From JBDTCO01 sp039923495 (GTDB lineage: Bacteria > Myxococcota_A > Polyangia > Palsa-1104): a stretch of 64,000 bases of DNA. Each line of letters starts with the position of its first letter. Position 1 is the stretch's first letter. The translations under genes were made by a program, and so were the position numbers. Where the stretch lies: NCBI GenBank assembly GCA_039923495.1, contig JBDTCO010000146.1, forward strand, positions 1 to 64,000, read 5' to 3'. Positions 39,737 through 47,565 of this stretch are shown piece after piece. The notes beneath the pieces are model-generated. The model searched no databases. It saw nothing but the letters and a program-made list of their open reading frames with translations, and was not told where the DNA came from.

Positions 39737-40383
39737 TCGGGGCTCGACCCGGTCGCCGTCGCGTCCGCGTTCACCACGGCGCGGACCGTGGAGTCGACGA
39801 CCTTCGCGGTGAGCGCCTGTGGGCCGACCGTGGGGCCGAGCGTCCAGCGGACCGTGATCGTACCTTTGTCGTCGGTGATGCCGTGGTCGGGCACGACGGT
39901 TCCCTCATCTGTGGTGAGCTTGACGGCGACGTTCGCGAGCCCGTTGTCACTCGCATCGGACGCGCGCAGCACGATCGCGGTAGGCAGTAGCCGTTCCACC
40001 TTCGCGGTCTGCGCGTCTCCTCCGAGGACGCGCAGCGCGTCCGGCGAACCCGGTTCGATTGTGACGGGAACCTCGACCCTCGCACCGTCGGTCGACGCGA
40101 TGACGGTCGTCTTGCCGATGGCCCCCGCGGTACGCACCCAGCCCGTCGCGGAGATCATGACGAGACGCTCATCGGTAGCGGTCCAGCGCAACGGTGCTCC
40201 ACCGATCGGCTGGCCGCTGGCATCGTCGATCTCGCCGGAGAGCTGCGCGCCCTGACCCACGCGCAAGGTGAGCTTCGCCGGAGTGACCAGCACGCGCGAT
40301 GCGACGCGTCCTCGAGATTCGTCGGCGTCCCTGCAACCCAGCAGACACATCGAGCACACCATCACGTGCATCATTCGCTTCAT
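39733..40383 (-). CDS. Ig-like-domain lipoprotein
   Basis: A 216-residue predicted lipoprotein (CLLGC lipobox, Cys17) with two bacterial Ig-like (Big-type) beta-sandwich repeats: LTLRVGQGAQLSGEI-type strands and then AIVLRASDASDNGLANVAVK. Such domains bind surface partners or stiffen exposed proteins. ATG 40383 was chosen for the lipoprotein signal; other Met codons follow closely. Only 11 bp separate this start from that of the divergent channel gene, so the two promoters must lie inside each other's coding sequence or a start is misplaced. The gene is inserted between ybaB and recR. Confidence 0.75.
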   Translation of the reverse strand: MKRMMHVMVCSMCLLGCRDADESRGRVASRVLVTPAKLTLRVGQGAQLSGEIDDASGQPIGGAPLRWTATDERLVMISATGWVRTAGAIGKTTVIASTDGARVEVPVTIEPGSPDALRVLGGDAQTAKVERLLPTAIVLRASDASDNGLANVAVKLTTDEGTVVPDHGITDDKGTITVRWTLGPTVGPQALTAKVVDSTVRAVVNADATATGSSPD

Positions 40384-40394
40384 TCGTGGTGATA

Positions 40395-42020
40395 ATGACG
40401 CCGATGCGGCAGTACACAAAGCACCTCTGCGTCGCCATCGTCGCGCTCCTCTGCGCCGCGTCGAGCGCACGCGCCGAGCCAGAGGCCGCAGCCAACGCGC
40501 CGAGCAGCAGGTCGGCACCGGTCGTCTTTCGCGACGAGACGCTGTTCGACATCGCGGCACCGCTCGGTGCCCTCGACCAGGTCGCGCGCGCCAAGGCGAT
40601 CGGAGAGCGCCTCAGTGCCGCGAGCACCGACGGGAAGGCCGAGCACGAGGTCCGCGTCGAGGGCGACGACGTCCTCGCGGGCACGCGCGTGATCGTCTCG
40701 GTGACCGAGGCCGACGCGCTGCCGACGGGGCGGACGCGTCGTCAGCTCGTCGCGGATCGCGCGGCTCGCATCGCCACCGCGCTCGAGCGCGATCGTCGCG
40801 ATCGCAGCATCCGCGGGGTGGCCATCGGTGCCGGATACTCGGTTGCGGTGACGATCGCGTTCTTCGGCCTCCTGTGGGTCGTGATGCGCGGCTCGAAACG
40901 ACTCGAGGCCGCATTGCTCCGGCTGTCGTCCCTGCACCTCGACCGTCGATTCGCGTGGCTCGGGCCCGCAAACGTGGCGCCCGTGCTGCGCGTGCTCGTA
41001 CAGCTCGTGCGCGTGGTCGTGATCCTCGTCTTGGCGTACGTGTACGCGGACCTCGTCCTCAACTTCTTCCCGTGGACACGCGGCATCGCCGAGAAGCTGT
41101 TCGGCTACATCCGCAGCGCCCTCGCGTGGGCCGGCACGGGCACGATCGACTACCTCCCGAAGCTCGCCTACATCGTCGTGACCGTGCTCGTCGTGCGCTA
41201 CGTGCTCAAGCTCGCGCAGCTGCTCTTCGATGCCCTCCAGCACGGCAGGCTCGTCATCGATGGCTTCTACGCCGACTGGGCGGAGCCCTCGTACAACATC
41301 CTGCGCTTCCTCATCCTCGCGCTGACCGCGGTCATCATCTTTCCGTACCTGCCCGGCTCGAGCTCGCCCGCGTTCCGCGGCATCTCGGTGTTCCTCGGCG
41401 TGCTGTTCTCGATCGGCTCCGCGAGCTCCATTGGCAACCTCGTGTCGGGCGTCGTGATCACGTACATGCGTCCGTTCCAGATCGGCGACCGCGTGCAGCT
41501 CGGCGACACCATCGGCGATATCGTCTCCAAGAACCTGCTCGTCGTACGCATCCGCACCATCAAGAACGTCGAGATCACGGTCCCGAACGCGCTCGTGCTC
41601 GGCAACCACATCGTCAACTTCACGGCGCCGACGCGCGAGCAGACGCTCATCCTGCACACGAGCGTGACCATCGGCTACGACGCACCCTGGCGACAAATCC
41701 ACGAGCTGCTCCTCGAGGCCGCGAACGGTACCGATGGGCTCCTGTCCGAGCCGGCACCGTTCGTCCTGCAGAAGGCGCTCGACGACTTCTACGTCGAGTA
41801 CGAGATCAACGCGCATACGAAGCGCGCGACGGAGATGGTCGACACGTACTCGCGCCTGCACCAGCGCATCCAGGACGCGTTCAACGCGGCCGGCGTCGAG
41901 ATCATGTCGCCGCACTTCACCGCAGCGCGGGACGGCAACCGCATCGCGATCCCCGACGCGAACGTGCCAAAGGGCTACGTCGCGCCCGCATTCCGCATCG
42001 ACAGGGGCGAGCCGCGATGA
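40395..42020 (+). CDS. MscS-family mechanosensitive ion channel
   Basis: A 541-residue protein. A signal peptide (VAIVALLCAASSARA) leads to a periplasmic domain (about 30-150), then about five transmembrane helices. The MscS pore helix and beta domain read FSIGSASSIGNLVSGVVI and MRPFQIGDRVQLGDTIGDI. It would open under membrane tension to release osmolytes. The stop overlaps the antiporter start (ATGA), coupling channel and antiporter in one osmotic/ionic unit. ATG 40404 is an alternative start. Confidence 0.9.
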   Translation: MTPMRQYTKHLCVAIVALLCAASSARAEPEAAANAPSSRSAPVVFRDETLFDIAAPLGALDQVARAKAIGERLSAASTDGKAEHEVRVEGDDVLAGTRVIVSVTEADALPTGRTRRQLVADRAARIATALERDRRDRSIRGVAIGAGYSVAVTIAFFGLLWVVMRGSKRLEAALLRLSSLHLDRRFAWLGPANVAPVLRVLVQLVRVVVILVLAYVYADLVLNFFPWTRGIAEKLFGYIRSALAWAGTGTIDYLPKLAYIVVTVLVVRYVLKLAQLLFDALQHGRLVIDGFYADWAEPSYNILRFLILALTAVIIFPYLPGSSSPAFRGISVFLGVLFSIGSASSIGNLVSGVVITYMRPFQIGDRVQLGDTIGDIVSKNLLVVRIRTIKNVEITVPNALVLGNHIVNFTAPTREQTLILHTSVTIGYDAPWRQIHELLLEAANGTDGLLSEPAPFVLQKALDDFYVEYEINAHTKRATEMVDTYSRLHQRIQDAFNAAGVEIMSPHFTAARDGNRIAIPDANVPKGYVAPAFRIDRGEPR

Positions 42021-43576
42021 GCTTCGAGAGCGCCTTCATCGCGCTCTTCGCGATCGCGACGCCGGTCGCCCTCGCCGCCGCGCGCCTTCGCATCCCTTAC
42101 ACGGTCGCGCTGGTGCTCGTCGGGCTCGGGCTCGGCGCGACGCACCTCGTCTCCGCGCCGCACCTCACGAAGTCGCTGCTCTACGCCGTGTTCCTGCCGG
42201 GCCTCATCTTCGAGGCGTCGTTTCACCTCGACGGCAAGCGCTTCGTGCAGAACGCCGCAGCGATCGGCGCGCTGGCCGTACCTGGGATGCTCGTGTCGGC
42301 CGCGCTCATCGCGCCGCTCGTGGCGTGGGCCATCTCGAGCCTGCACTTCACCGCGGGCTTCGGCTTCGCGCAGGGCCTCCTGTTCGCGGCGCTCATCGTG
42401 GCGACCGACCCCATCGCCGTCGTCGGCCTCTTCAAGACGCTCGGTGTCCCGAAGCGCCTCGCCACGCTCGTCGAGGGCGAGAGCATCTTCAACGATGGTA
42501 CGGCCGTGGCCTTTTACTCGGTGGTCCTCGCCGCGACGACCGGCACGCAGATGTCGCTCCCGCGCGCGATCCTCGACTTCTTCGCCATCGCCGGCATCGG
42601 TCTCGCCGTCGGCGGCAGCCTCGGCTTCGTCGTGTCCCGCGTGATGCGTCGGGTCGACGATCCGATGATCGAGATCACGCTCACCACCATCGCCGCGTAC
42701 GGTTCCTTCGTTGCCGCCGAAGGGGTCGGGGCATCCGGCGTCATCGCCACGGCCACGGCGGGCCTCATCTGTGGTCATCAGGTCGCGAGCGCGGGCGGGA
42801 ACGCGAGCGCGCGGCTCGCGGTGCATTCGTTCTGGGAGTACGTCGCGTTCGGCCTCAACTCGATCGTGTTCCTGCTCATCGGCCTCGAGGTGCCGCTCAC
42901 GAGTCTCCTGGCGTCGTGGAAGCTCATTGTGGTTGCCTGGCTCATCGTCACCGTCGTGCGCGCGCTCCTGGTGTTCGTCACCTCGCTCGGTATGTGGCCC
43001 ACGCGTGCGCGGTGGCCGTGGGCCTGGTCCCTCGTGCTCGGATGGGGGGGACTGCGCGGCGCGCTCTCGATGGTGCTCGCGCTGAGCCTGCCGTCCGAGT
43101 TCGTGCACCGCGAGCTGATCGTCACCATGACGTTCGGCGTGGTGGTGATCTCACTCCTGGTGCAGGGCCTCACCATGAGCCCGCTCCTCGGCTGGCTGAA
43201 GATCGGTGGTGAGCACGCCTCGGTGACGGCAGCCGAGCTCGCGCGCGCCCGGCTGCTCGCGGCTCGCGCAGGCCTCGACGCCTTGCGCGCGGCGAGCAAG
43301 CGCACGCTCCCGTCGGATGAGGTCGTGGGCGACATCCGCGGCGAATACGAGCAGCGGGTGCACGAGGCCGAGGCCGAGGTGGTCGCGGCCACCAACCACA
43401 ACGACACGCCCGAGGCGCAAGCCAAGCGACTGCGCTGGAAGCTCGTGGTCGCGGAGAAGGACGCGCTGCTCGACTCCCGCGAGCGCGGGCTCACGTCGTC
43501 CGAGACCGTCGAGCCCTTGCTCCGCGCCTGCGACGCGCGGCTCTTCGAGCTGGAGCGCACCCCCGACGAGGACTGA
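42017..43576 (+). CDS. CPA1-family Na+/H+ antiporter (NhaP-type)
   Basis: A 519-residue cation/proton antiporter with about 12 transmembrane helices and a C-terminal cytoplasmic tail of about 110 residues. Family motifs include FLPGLIFEASFHLD, the ion-binding ATDPIAVVGLFKTLG, and EGESIFNDGTAVAFYSVVL. It exchanges Na+ or another cation for H+. The tail is charged and partly coiled-coil (SDEVVGDIRGEYEQRVHEAE). ATG 42017 overlaps the channel gene's stop. Confidence 0.92.
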   Translation: MSFESAFIALFAIATPVALAAARLRIPYTVALVLVGLGLGATHLVSAPHLTKSLLYAVFLPGLIFEASFHLDGKRFVQNAAAIGALAVPGMLVSAALIAPLVAWAISSLHFTAGFGFAQGLLFAALIVATDPIAVVGLFKTLGVPKRLATLVEGESIFNDGTAVAFYSVVLAATTGTQMSLPRAILDFFAIAGIGLAVGGSLGFVVSRVMRRVDDPMIEITLTTIAAYGSFVAAEGVGASGVIATATAGLICGHQVASAGGNASARLAVHSFWEYVAFGLNSIVFLLIGLEVPLTSLLASWKLIVVAWLIVTVVRALLVFVTSLGMWPTRARWPWAWSLVLGWGGLRGALSMVLALSLPSEFVHRELIVTMTFGVVVISLLVQGLTMSPLLGWLKIGGEHASVTAAELARARLLAARAGLDALRAASKRTLPSDEVVGDIRGEYEQRVHEAEAEVVAATNHNDTPEAQAKRLRWKLVVAEKDALLDSRERGLTSSETVEPLLRACDARLFELERTPDED

Positions 43577-43607
43577 CCGCGAAGGATGGCGTAGACTCGG
43601 GCCCGTC

Positions 43608-44207
43608 ATGAGCTCTCGCGACCCGATCCAGCGCCTCGTCCGCGAGCTGTCACGGCTGCCCGGCATCGGCGAGAAGACCGCGACGCGGCTCGCCTTCCAC
43701 GTGCTGCGCTCGGGCGACGAGCTCGCGAAGGATCTCGCGCAGGCGCTCGTCGACGTGAAGGAGCGCGTCCGCCTGTGCTCGCGCTGCATGAACCTGACGG
43801 AAGAAGATCCATGCGCGCTGTGCGCCGATACGCGCCGCGACGACACCATCCTCTGCGTCGTCGCCTCGGCGCCCGATCTCATGGCCATCGAGCGGACCGG
43901 CGGTTATCGTGGCCGCTACCACGTGCTGCACGGCGTGCTGTCGCCACTCGAGGGCATCGGTCCCGACGATCTGCGCATCCGCGAGCTCCTCGTGCGCCTC
44001 GGCTCTTCGTCGCTGTTCGAGGAGATCATCCTCGCCACGAGCCCCAACATCGAGGGCGAGGCCACCGCGCTTTACCTCGGCAAGGTGCTGCGTCCCATCG
44101 GCATCAAGACGACGCGCATCGCCTCCGGTCTCCAGGTCGGCGGTGAGCTCGAATACGCCGACGGAATGACCATCGCGCGCGCCCTCGACGCACGTCGAGA
44201 GGTGTAA
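43608..44207 (+). CDS. recR: Recombination protein RecR
   Basis: A 199-residue protein that works with RecO/RecF to load RecA on gapped DNA. The N-terminal HhH (LSRLPGIGEKTATRLAF), the Cys4 zinc finger (CSRCMNL and CALC), the Toprim domain (TILCVVASAPDLMAIERTGG) and the C-terminal IASGLQVGGELEYADGMTIA segment are all present at the normal length. Its last codons and stop form the first unit of a 23-bp tandem repeat. Confidence 0.96.
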   Translation: MSSRDPIQRLVRELSRLPGIGEKTATRLAFHVLRSGDELAKDLAQALVDVKERVRLCSRCMNLTEEDPCALCADTRRDDTILCVVASAPDLMAIERTGGYRGRYHVLHGVLSPLEGIGPDDLRIRELLVRLGSSSLFEEIILATSPNIEGEATALYLGKVLRPIGIKTTRIASGLQVGGELEYADGMTIARALDARREV

Positions 44208-44270
44208 GTGCCGCACGTCGAGAGGTGTAAGTGCCGCGCGTCGAGAGGTGTAAGTGCCGCGCGTCGAGAG
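44191..44270 (+). repeat. 23-bp tandem repeat (about 3.5 units) starting in the recR stop
   Basis: Units at 44191-44213, 44214-44236 and 44237-44259, with a partial at 44260-44270, share CGTCGAGAGGTGTAAGTGCC. The first unit encodes the RecR C-terminus and stop, so the later units are non-coding copies of the gene's own 3' end. The period is not a multiple of three. Confidence 0.95.
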
Positions 44271-44375
44271 CTCGGAATCGGTGACGACTTGAACGCCGAC
44301 GAGCACTCGTGGTACCCGTGTACGGCTACGTGGGCCGAGCGTCGTTGCTCGGGCTCACGCGAGGAGATGTCGTAG

Positions 44376-44852
44376 ATGGGGACGCAGGTCGTGATGTTCG
44401 AGGGTGAGCAACAGCAGATCCAGGCCATCTGCGATCGCCTTCACCGCGATTCAAATTCCATCGCCGTTCTCGTCATCAACAAAGATGGCCAGGAGATCGC
44501 GCAGGCTGGCGATACGGCGCACCTCGATGTGACGTCGTTGTCCTCGCTGTTCGCGGGCAACGTCGCAGCGACGGGTGGGATCGCGAAGCTGCTGTCCGAG
44601 AAGGAGTTCTCGGGTCAGTTCCACGAAGGGGAGAAGACCAGCATCCACATGTCGGTCGCGCAGCGCGCGATCCTCGTGGTGCTCTTCGACACGCGCTCCT
44701 CGCTCGGGCTGGTTCGCCTGCGCGTGAAGAAGGCGTCCGAGGAGCTCGCCCGTATCTTCGAGGCGCTCGTGAAGAAGATGGCCGCCGGCGATGTTCCTTC
44801 GGTGCTCGGCGAGATCTCCGACGATGACATCGACAACCTCTTCAACGATTAG
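44376..44852 (+). CDS. mglB: Roadblock/LC7-domain protein, MglB-like
   Basis: A 158-residue roadblock/LC7 protein, the family that includes MglB, the GTPase-activating protein of the polarity GTPase MglA in myxobacteria. The roadblock core spans about residues 15-120 (SIAVLVINKDGQEIAQAGD, TSIHMSVAQRAILVVLFD) and the C-terminus is an acidic helix ending ISDDDIDNLFND. Placed 12 bp upstream of mglA, the canonical order. It would set the cell pole at which MglA is inactivated. The preceding gap (44208-44375) holds the 23-bp repeat and no gene. Confidence 0.92.
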   Translation: MGTQVVMFEGEQQQIQAICDRLHRDSNSIAVLVINKDGQEIAQAGDTAHLDVTSLSSLFAGNVAATGGIAKLLSEKEFSGQFHEGEKTSIHMSVAQRAILVVLFDTRSSLGLVRLRVKKASEELARIFEALVKKMAAGDVPSVLGEISDDDIDNLFND

Positions 44853-44864
44853 GCCGCTCACCAC

Positions 44865-45455
44865 ATGAGCCTCATCAACTACGCCACCCGCGAGATTCAC
44901 TGCAAGATCGTCTATTACGGTCCGGGCCTCTGCGGGAAGACGACCAACCTCCAGTACATCTTCCAGAAGACGAACCCCGAGGCGAAAGGGAAGCTGATCT
45001 CTCTCGCGACGGAGACGGAGCGCACGCTCTACTTCGACTTCTTGCCGCTGTCGCTGGGCGAGATTCGCGGGTTCAAGACGCGCTTCCACCTCTACACGGT
45101 GCCAGGGCAGGTCTTTTACGACGCGAGCCGCAAGCTCATCCTGAAGGGCATCGACGGCGTGGTCTTTGTCGCAGACTCGCAGGTGGTTCGTATGGAGGCC
45201 AACCTCGAGTCGCTCGAGAACCTCCGCTCGAACCTCGAGGAGCGCGGCTACAACCTCGACAAGCTGCCGTACGTGATCCAGTACAACAAGCGTGATCTGC
45301 CTGACGTGGCACCAGTGGAAGAGCTCAGGAAGTTGCTCAACCCCACGAACGTGCCCGACTATGAGGCCGTGGCAGCAGGCACCGGGCAAGGCGTGTTCGA
45401 TACGCTGAAGGCCGTCGCCAAGCTCGTCCTCACCGAGCTAAAGCGCGGCGGTTGA
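44865..45455 (+). CDS. mglA: Small Ras-like GTPase MglA
   Basis: A 196-residue GTPase with P-loop GPGLCGKT at 19-26, G3 TVPGQ with the MglA-specific Thr78 where Ras has Asp, and G4 NKRD at 141-144. MglA-GTP marks the leading pole and directs motility machinery in Myxococcus. The sequence looks complete and canonical. It follows mglB by 12 bp; a membrane adaptor gene follows by 49 bp. Confidence 0.95.
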   Translation: MSLINYATREIHCKIVYYGPGLCGKTTNLQYIFQKTNPEAKGKLISLATETERTLYFDFLPLSLGEIRGFKTRFHLYTVPGQVFYDASRKLILKGIDGVVFVADSQVVRMEANLESLENLRSNLEERGYNLDKLPYVIQYNKRDLPDVAPVEELRKLLNPTNVPDYEAVAAGTGQGVFDTLKAVAKLVLTELKRGG

Positions 45456-45504
45456 ACCCCGTCACGCTCGCTCGCCGAAGCACACCTTTTCCAAGGGAGC
45501 CGCA

Positions 45505-47052
45505 GTGACCACCCCTCGACTGAGACCGGAGCTGCAGGCATCGCCTGCAGACGACCAGGGCATCAAGTTCTTCGACGTGAGCGATCCACGCTCTGGAGCG
45601 AAGATGCGCCTCTACGACTTCGAGTGGTTGCTCGCGTCGCAGATGGACGGCAAGCGACCGCTGAGCGAGATCGCGCGCTGGGCGAAGGACGCGCTCCGCG
45701 CCGAGATCACCACGGGCAACCTCGAACAGTTCGTGCACAGCCTCGAGGCACTCGGCTTCTTCGAGGCTCCGCTCGCTGCGCCGATCCCGAGCGCGGCGGA
45801 CCTACCTCCCATCTCCTCTGCGGAGCCGGACGACGCCGCCGACCTCGCCGAGGACGAGGTCGCGCTCGACATCGACGACGCCTCCACAGTCGAGCAGGCC
45901 ACGCTCGCGCCGTCCTCCCAGAGCGACAGCTTCAACGACGAGGCCGACACCACCGTCCGCGCGGCGCTACCGTCGCTGGTCCAGGCCACGCGTGATCGGA
46001 CGGCCGAGGTCACGAAGGTGACGCCGCAGCAGGATCCGCCTCCGGCCACGTTCGATCGCCCGACCGCGGTGGTCCCCGCCCTGCGCACGGCCGACGCCTC
46101 GCCGCAGAAGAGCGGCTCGGGCTCCATCATCGGTCTCATCGTCGTGCTGCTGGTGGTCGCGGCCATCGTCGTGTACGCCACGGTGCTCTCGCCGAGCGGC
46201 GCCAAGGTCTCCATCGCCGTCGCCAAGTCCAGCGAGGTCGTGCGTCTCTACGACGGCACGTCCAAGCTCGAGGCGGCACCGCCGAAGATCCTCGCGTTCG
46301 GCGAGGCCGGCAAGGTCCTCGACGTCGTCGCCGCGGGCACGCAGGTCAAGGCCGGTATGGCGCTCGCGACGCTCGATGCGTTCACCAAGGTCGAGAAGGA
46401 GCTCACCGACGTCAAGGATCGCCTCGGCTTCTATCAGAAACAGATGGACGGCGCGGCCAGCGACGAGGCGAAGAAGGCCGCCGAGGCCAAGGTCGCCGAG
46501 AAGCAGAAGCTGCTCTCCGAGCTCGAGGCCCACGCACAGAAGCTCCGCATCACAGCGTCGGGTCCTGGCACGGTCGACAAGGTCCTCGTCACGGCCGGCG
46601 GCGACGCCCAGGCCGATGCACCCGCGCTGCAGCTCAACGACAAGCGCGTGATGGCCACGTTCAAGATCCCCGCCGACAGCCCGATCAAGGTCGGCGATAC
46701 CGTCTCGCTCCAGCCTGCAGCGGGTGGCTCCGCGTTCGACGGCAAGGCCACGGCGCTCGACGCAGGCACCCTCACCGTCGAGGTCGGCGAGGCCACGACC
46801 GGCGATGTTCGCCTCGTGAAGTCACGCATCCCCAACGTCATCACGCTGCCCGCCTCCGCGGTCGTGCAGAAGAACGGCGGCAACGTCGTCTACACGTTCG
46901 CCGATGGCATGTTGCACGAGAAGCCCGTCACGATCGCCGACCGGACATCCAGCGATGTGTACGTGACCGCGGGCGTCGCGTCCGGTGACTCGGTCGTCAC
47001 CAACCCCGCAAGCACCTTCAGCGACGGCGAGAAGGCAGCGATCGCGCCGTAG
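45505..47052 (+). CDS. HlyD/RND-adaptor-like membrane protein with PqqD-like N-terminal region
   Basis: A 515-residue protein. Residues 15-90 (FDVSDPRSGAKMRLYDFEWL, LEQFVHSLEALGFFE) look like a small winged PqqD/HlyD-N-type domain. An acidic, Ser/Pro-rich linker follows to about 208, then one transmembrane helix (IIGLIVVLLVVAAIVVYATV), a lipoyl-like barrel split by an alpha-helical coiled coil (about 300-350, heptads KVEKELTDVKDRLGFYQKQM), and beta-barrel and membrane-proximal domains to the end. That second half is the shape of periplasmic adaptors of efflux and secretion systems, but no transporter gene is adjacent. The GTG start has GGGAG nearby. Confidence 0.78.
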   Translation: MTTPRLRPELQASPADDQGIKFFDVSDPRSGAKMRLYDFEWLLASQMDGKRPLSEIARWAKDALRAEITTGNLEQFVHSLEALGFFEAPLAAPIPSAADLPPISSAEPDDAADLAEDEVALDIDDASTVEQATLAPSSQSDSFNDEADTTVRAALPSLVQATRDRTAEVTKVTPQQDPPPATFDRPTAVVPALRTADASPQKSGSGSIIGLIVVLLVVAAIVVYATVLSPSGAKVSIAVAKSSEVVRLYDGTSKLEAAPPKILAFGEAGKVLDVVAAGTQVKAGMALATLDAFTKVEKELTDVKDRLGFYQKQMDGAASDEAKKAAEAKVAEKQKLLSELEAHAQKLRITASGPGTVDKVLVTAGGDAQADAPALQLNDKRVMATFKIPADSPIKVGDTVSLQPAAGGSAFDGKATALDAGTLTVEVGEATTGDVRLVKSRIPNVITLPASAVVQKNGGNVVYTFADGMLHEKPVTIADRTSSDVYVTAGVASGDSVVTNPASTFSDGEKAAIAP

Positions 47053-47089
47053 TCAGGAACTTCTGCGACGCGGCGTTGTCTAGCCGTTC

Positions 47090-47563
47090 ATGTATCGCGA
47101 CAGACCTTCAGCGCTCACCTGCTCGCTCCACGCCAACGCCGCAGCCCACGCCACGTGCGCGAGCTGCGGCGTTTCCACGTGTGTGCCGTGCACGCTGTAC
47201 GTCGACGTCGCACCCACTTGCGTCGCATGCATGCACCGGCGCGTGCGATACCGGCGCTGGCGCAAGGCGTCGTTGCTCGTCGGCAGCGTCACGGTCCTCG
47301 CGCTCGGGTTCGCGGGGCTTTGGCGCGCGCGACTCGAGACCCAGCACGGGTACGAGCTCGACTACCTCGCGCAGCGAGTCGCCGTGATGCCCTGCGACAA
47401 GGAGAGCCTGAACCATCTCCTCGTCGCGTCACGCACCGAGCCCGAGCTCGAGCGCCTCCAGGTTGCTCTCATCGAGAGCAGCGTGCGGTGCCCGTACGCG
47501 AAGGCGCTGGCCTGGGCACCCCTGCTGCAATCGCCGGAGTCCGAGGCAACACTCCAACGATAA
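47090..47563 (+). CDS. B-box-type zinc-finger membrane protein
   Basis: A 157-residue protein. The first 50 residues hold a Cys/His cluster (CSLHANAAAHATCASC, CVPCTLYVDVAPTCVACMHR) spaced like the B-box zinc finger seen in bacterial membrane proteins. One transmembrane helix follows (LLVGSVTVLALGFAGLW), and the rest is a soluble domain with two further Cys. Function unknown. Convergent with the DprE1-like gene after 2 bp. Confidence 0.7.
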   Translation: MYRDRPSALTCSLHANAAAHATCASCGVSTCVPCTLYVDVAPTCVACMHRRVRYRRWRKASLLVGSVTVLALGFAGLWRARLETQHGYELDYLAQRVAVMPCDKESLNHLLVASRTEPELERLQVALIESSVRCPYAKALAWAPLLQSPESEATLQR

Positions 47564-47565
47564 CG

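Noticed and set aside
44191..44270. Possible CRISPR array
   Set aside because: The 23-bp units are directly adjacent with no spacers and no cas genes are near; this is a simple tandem repeat.
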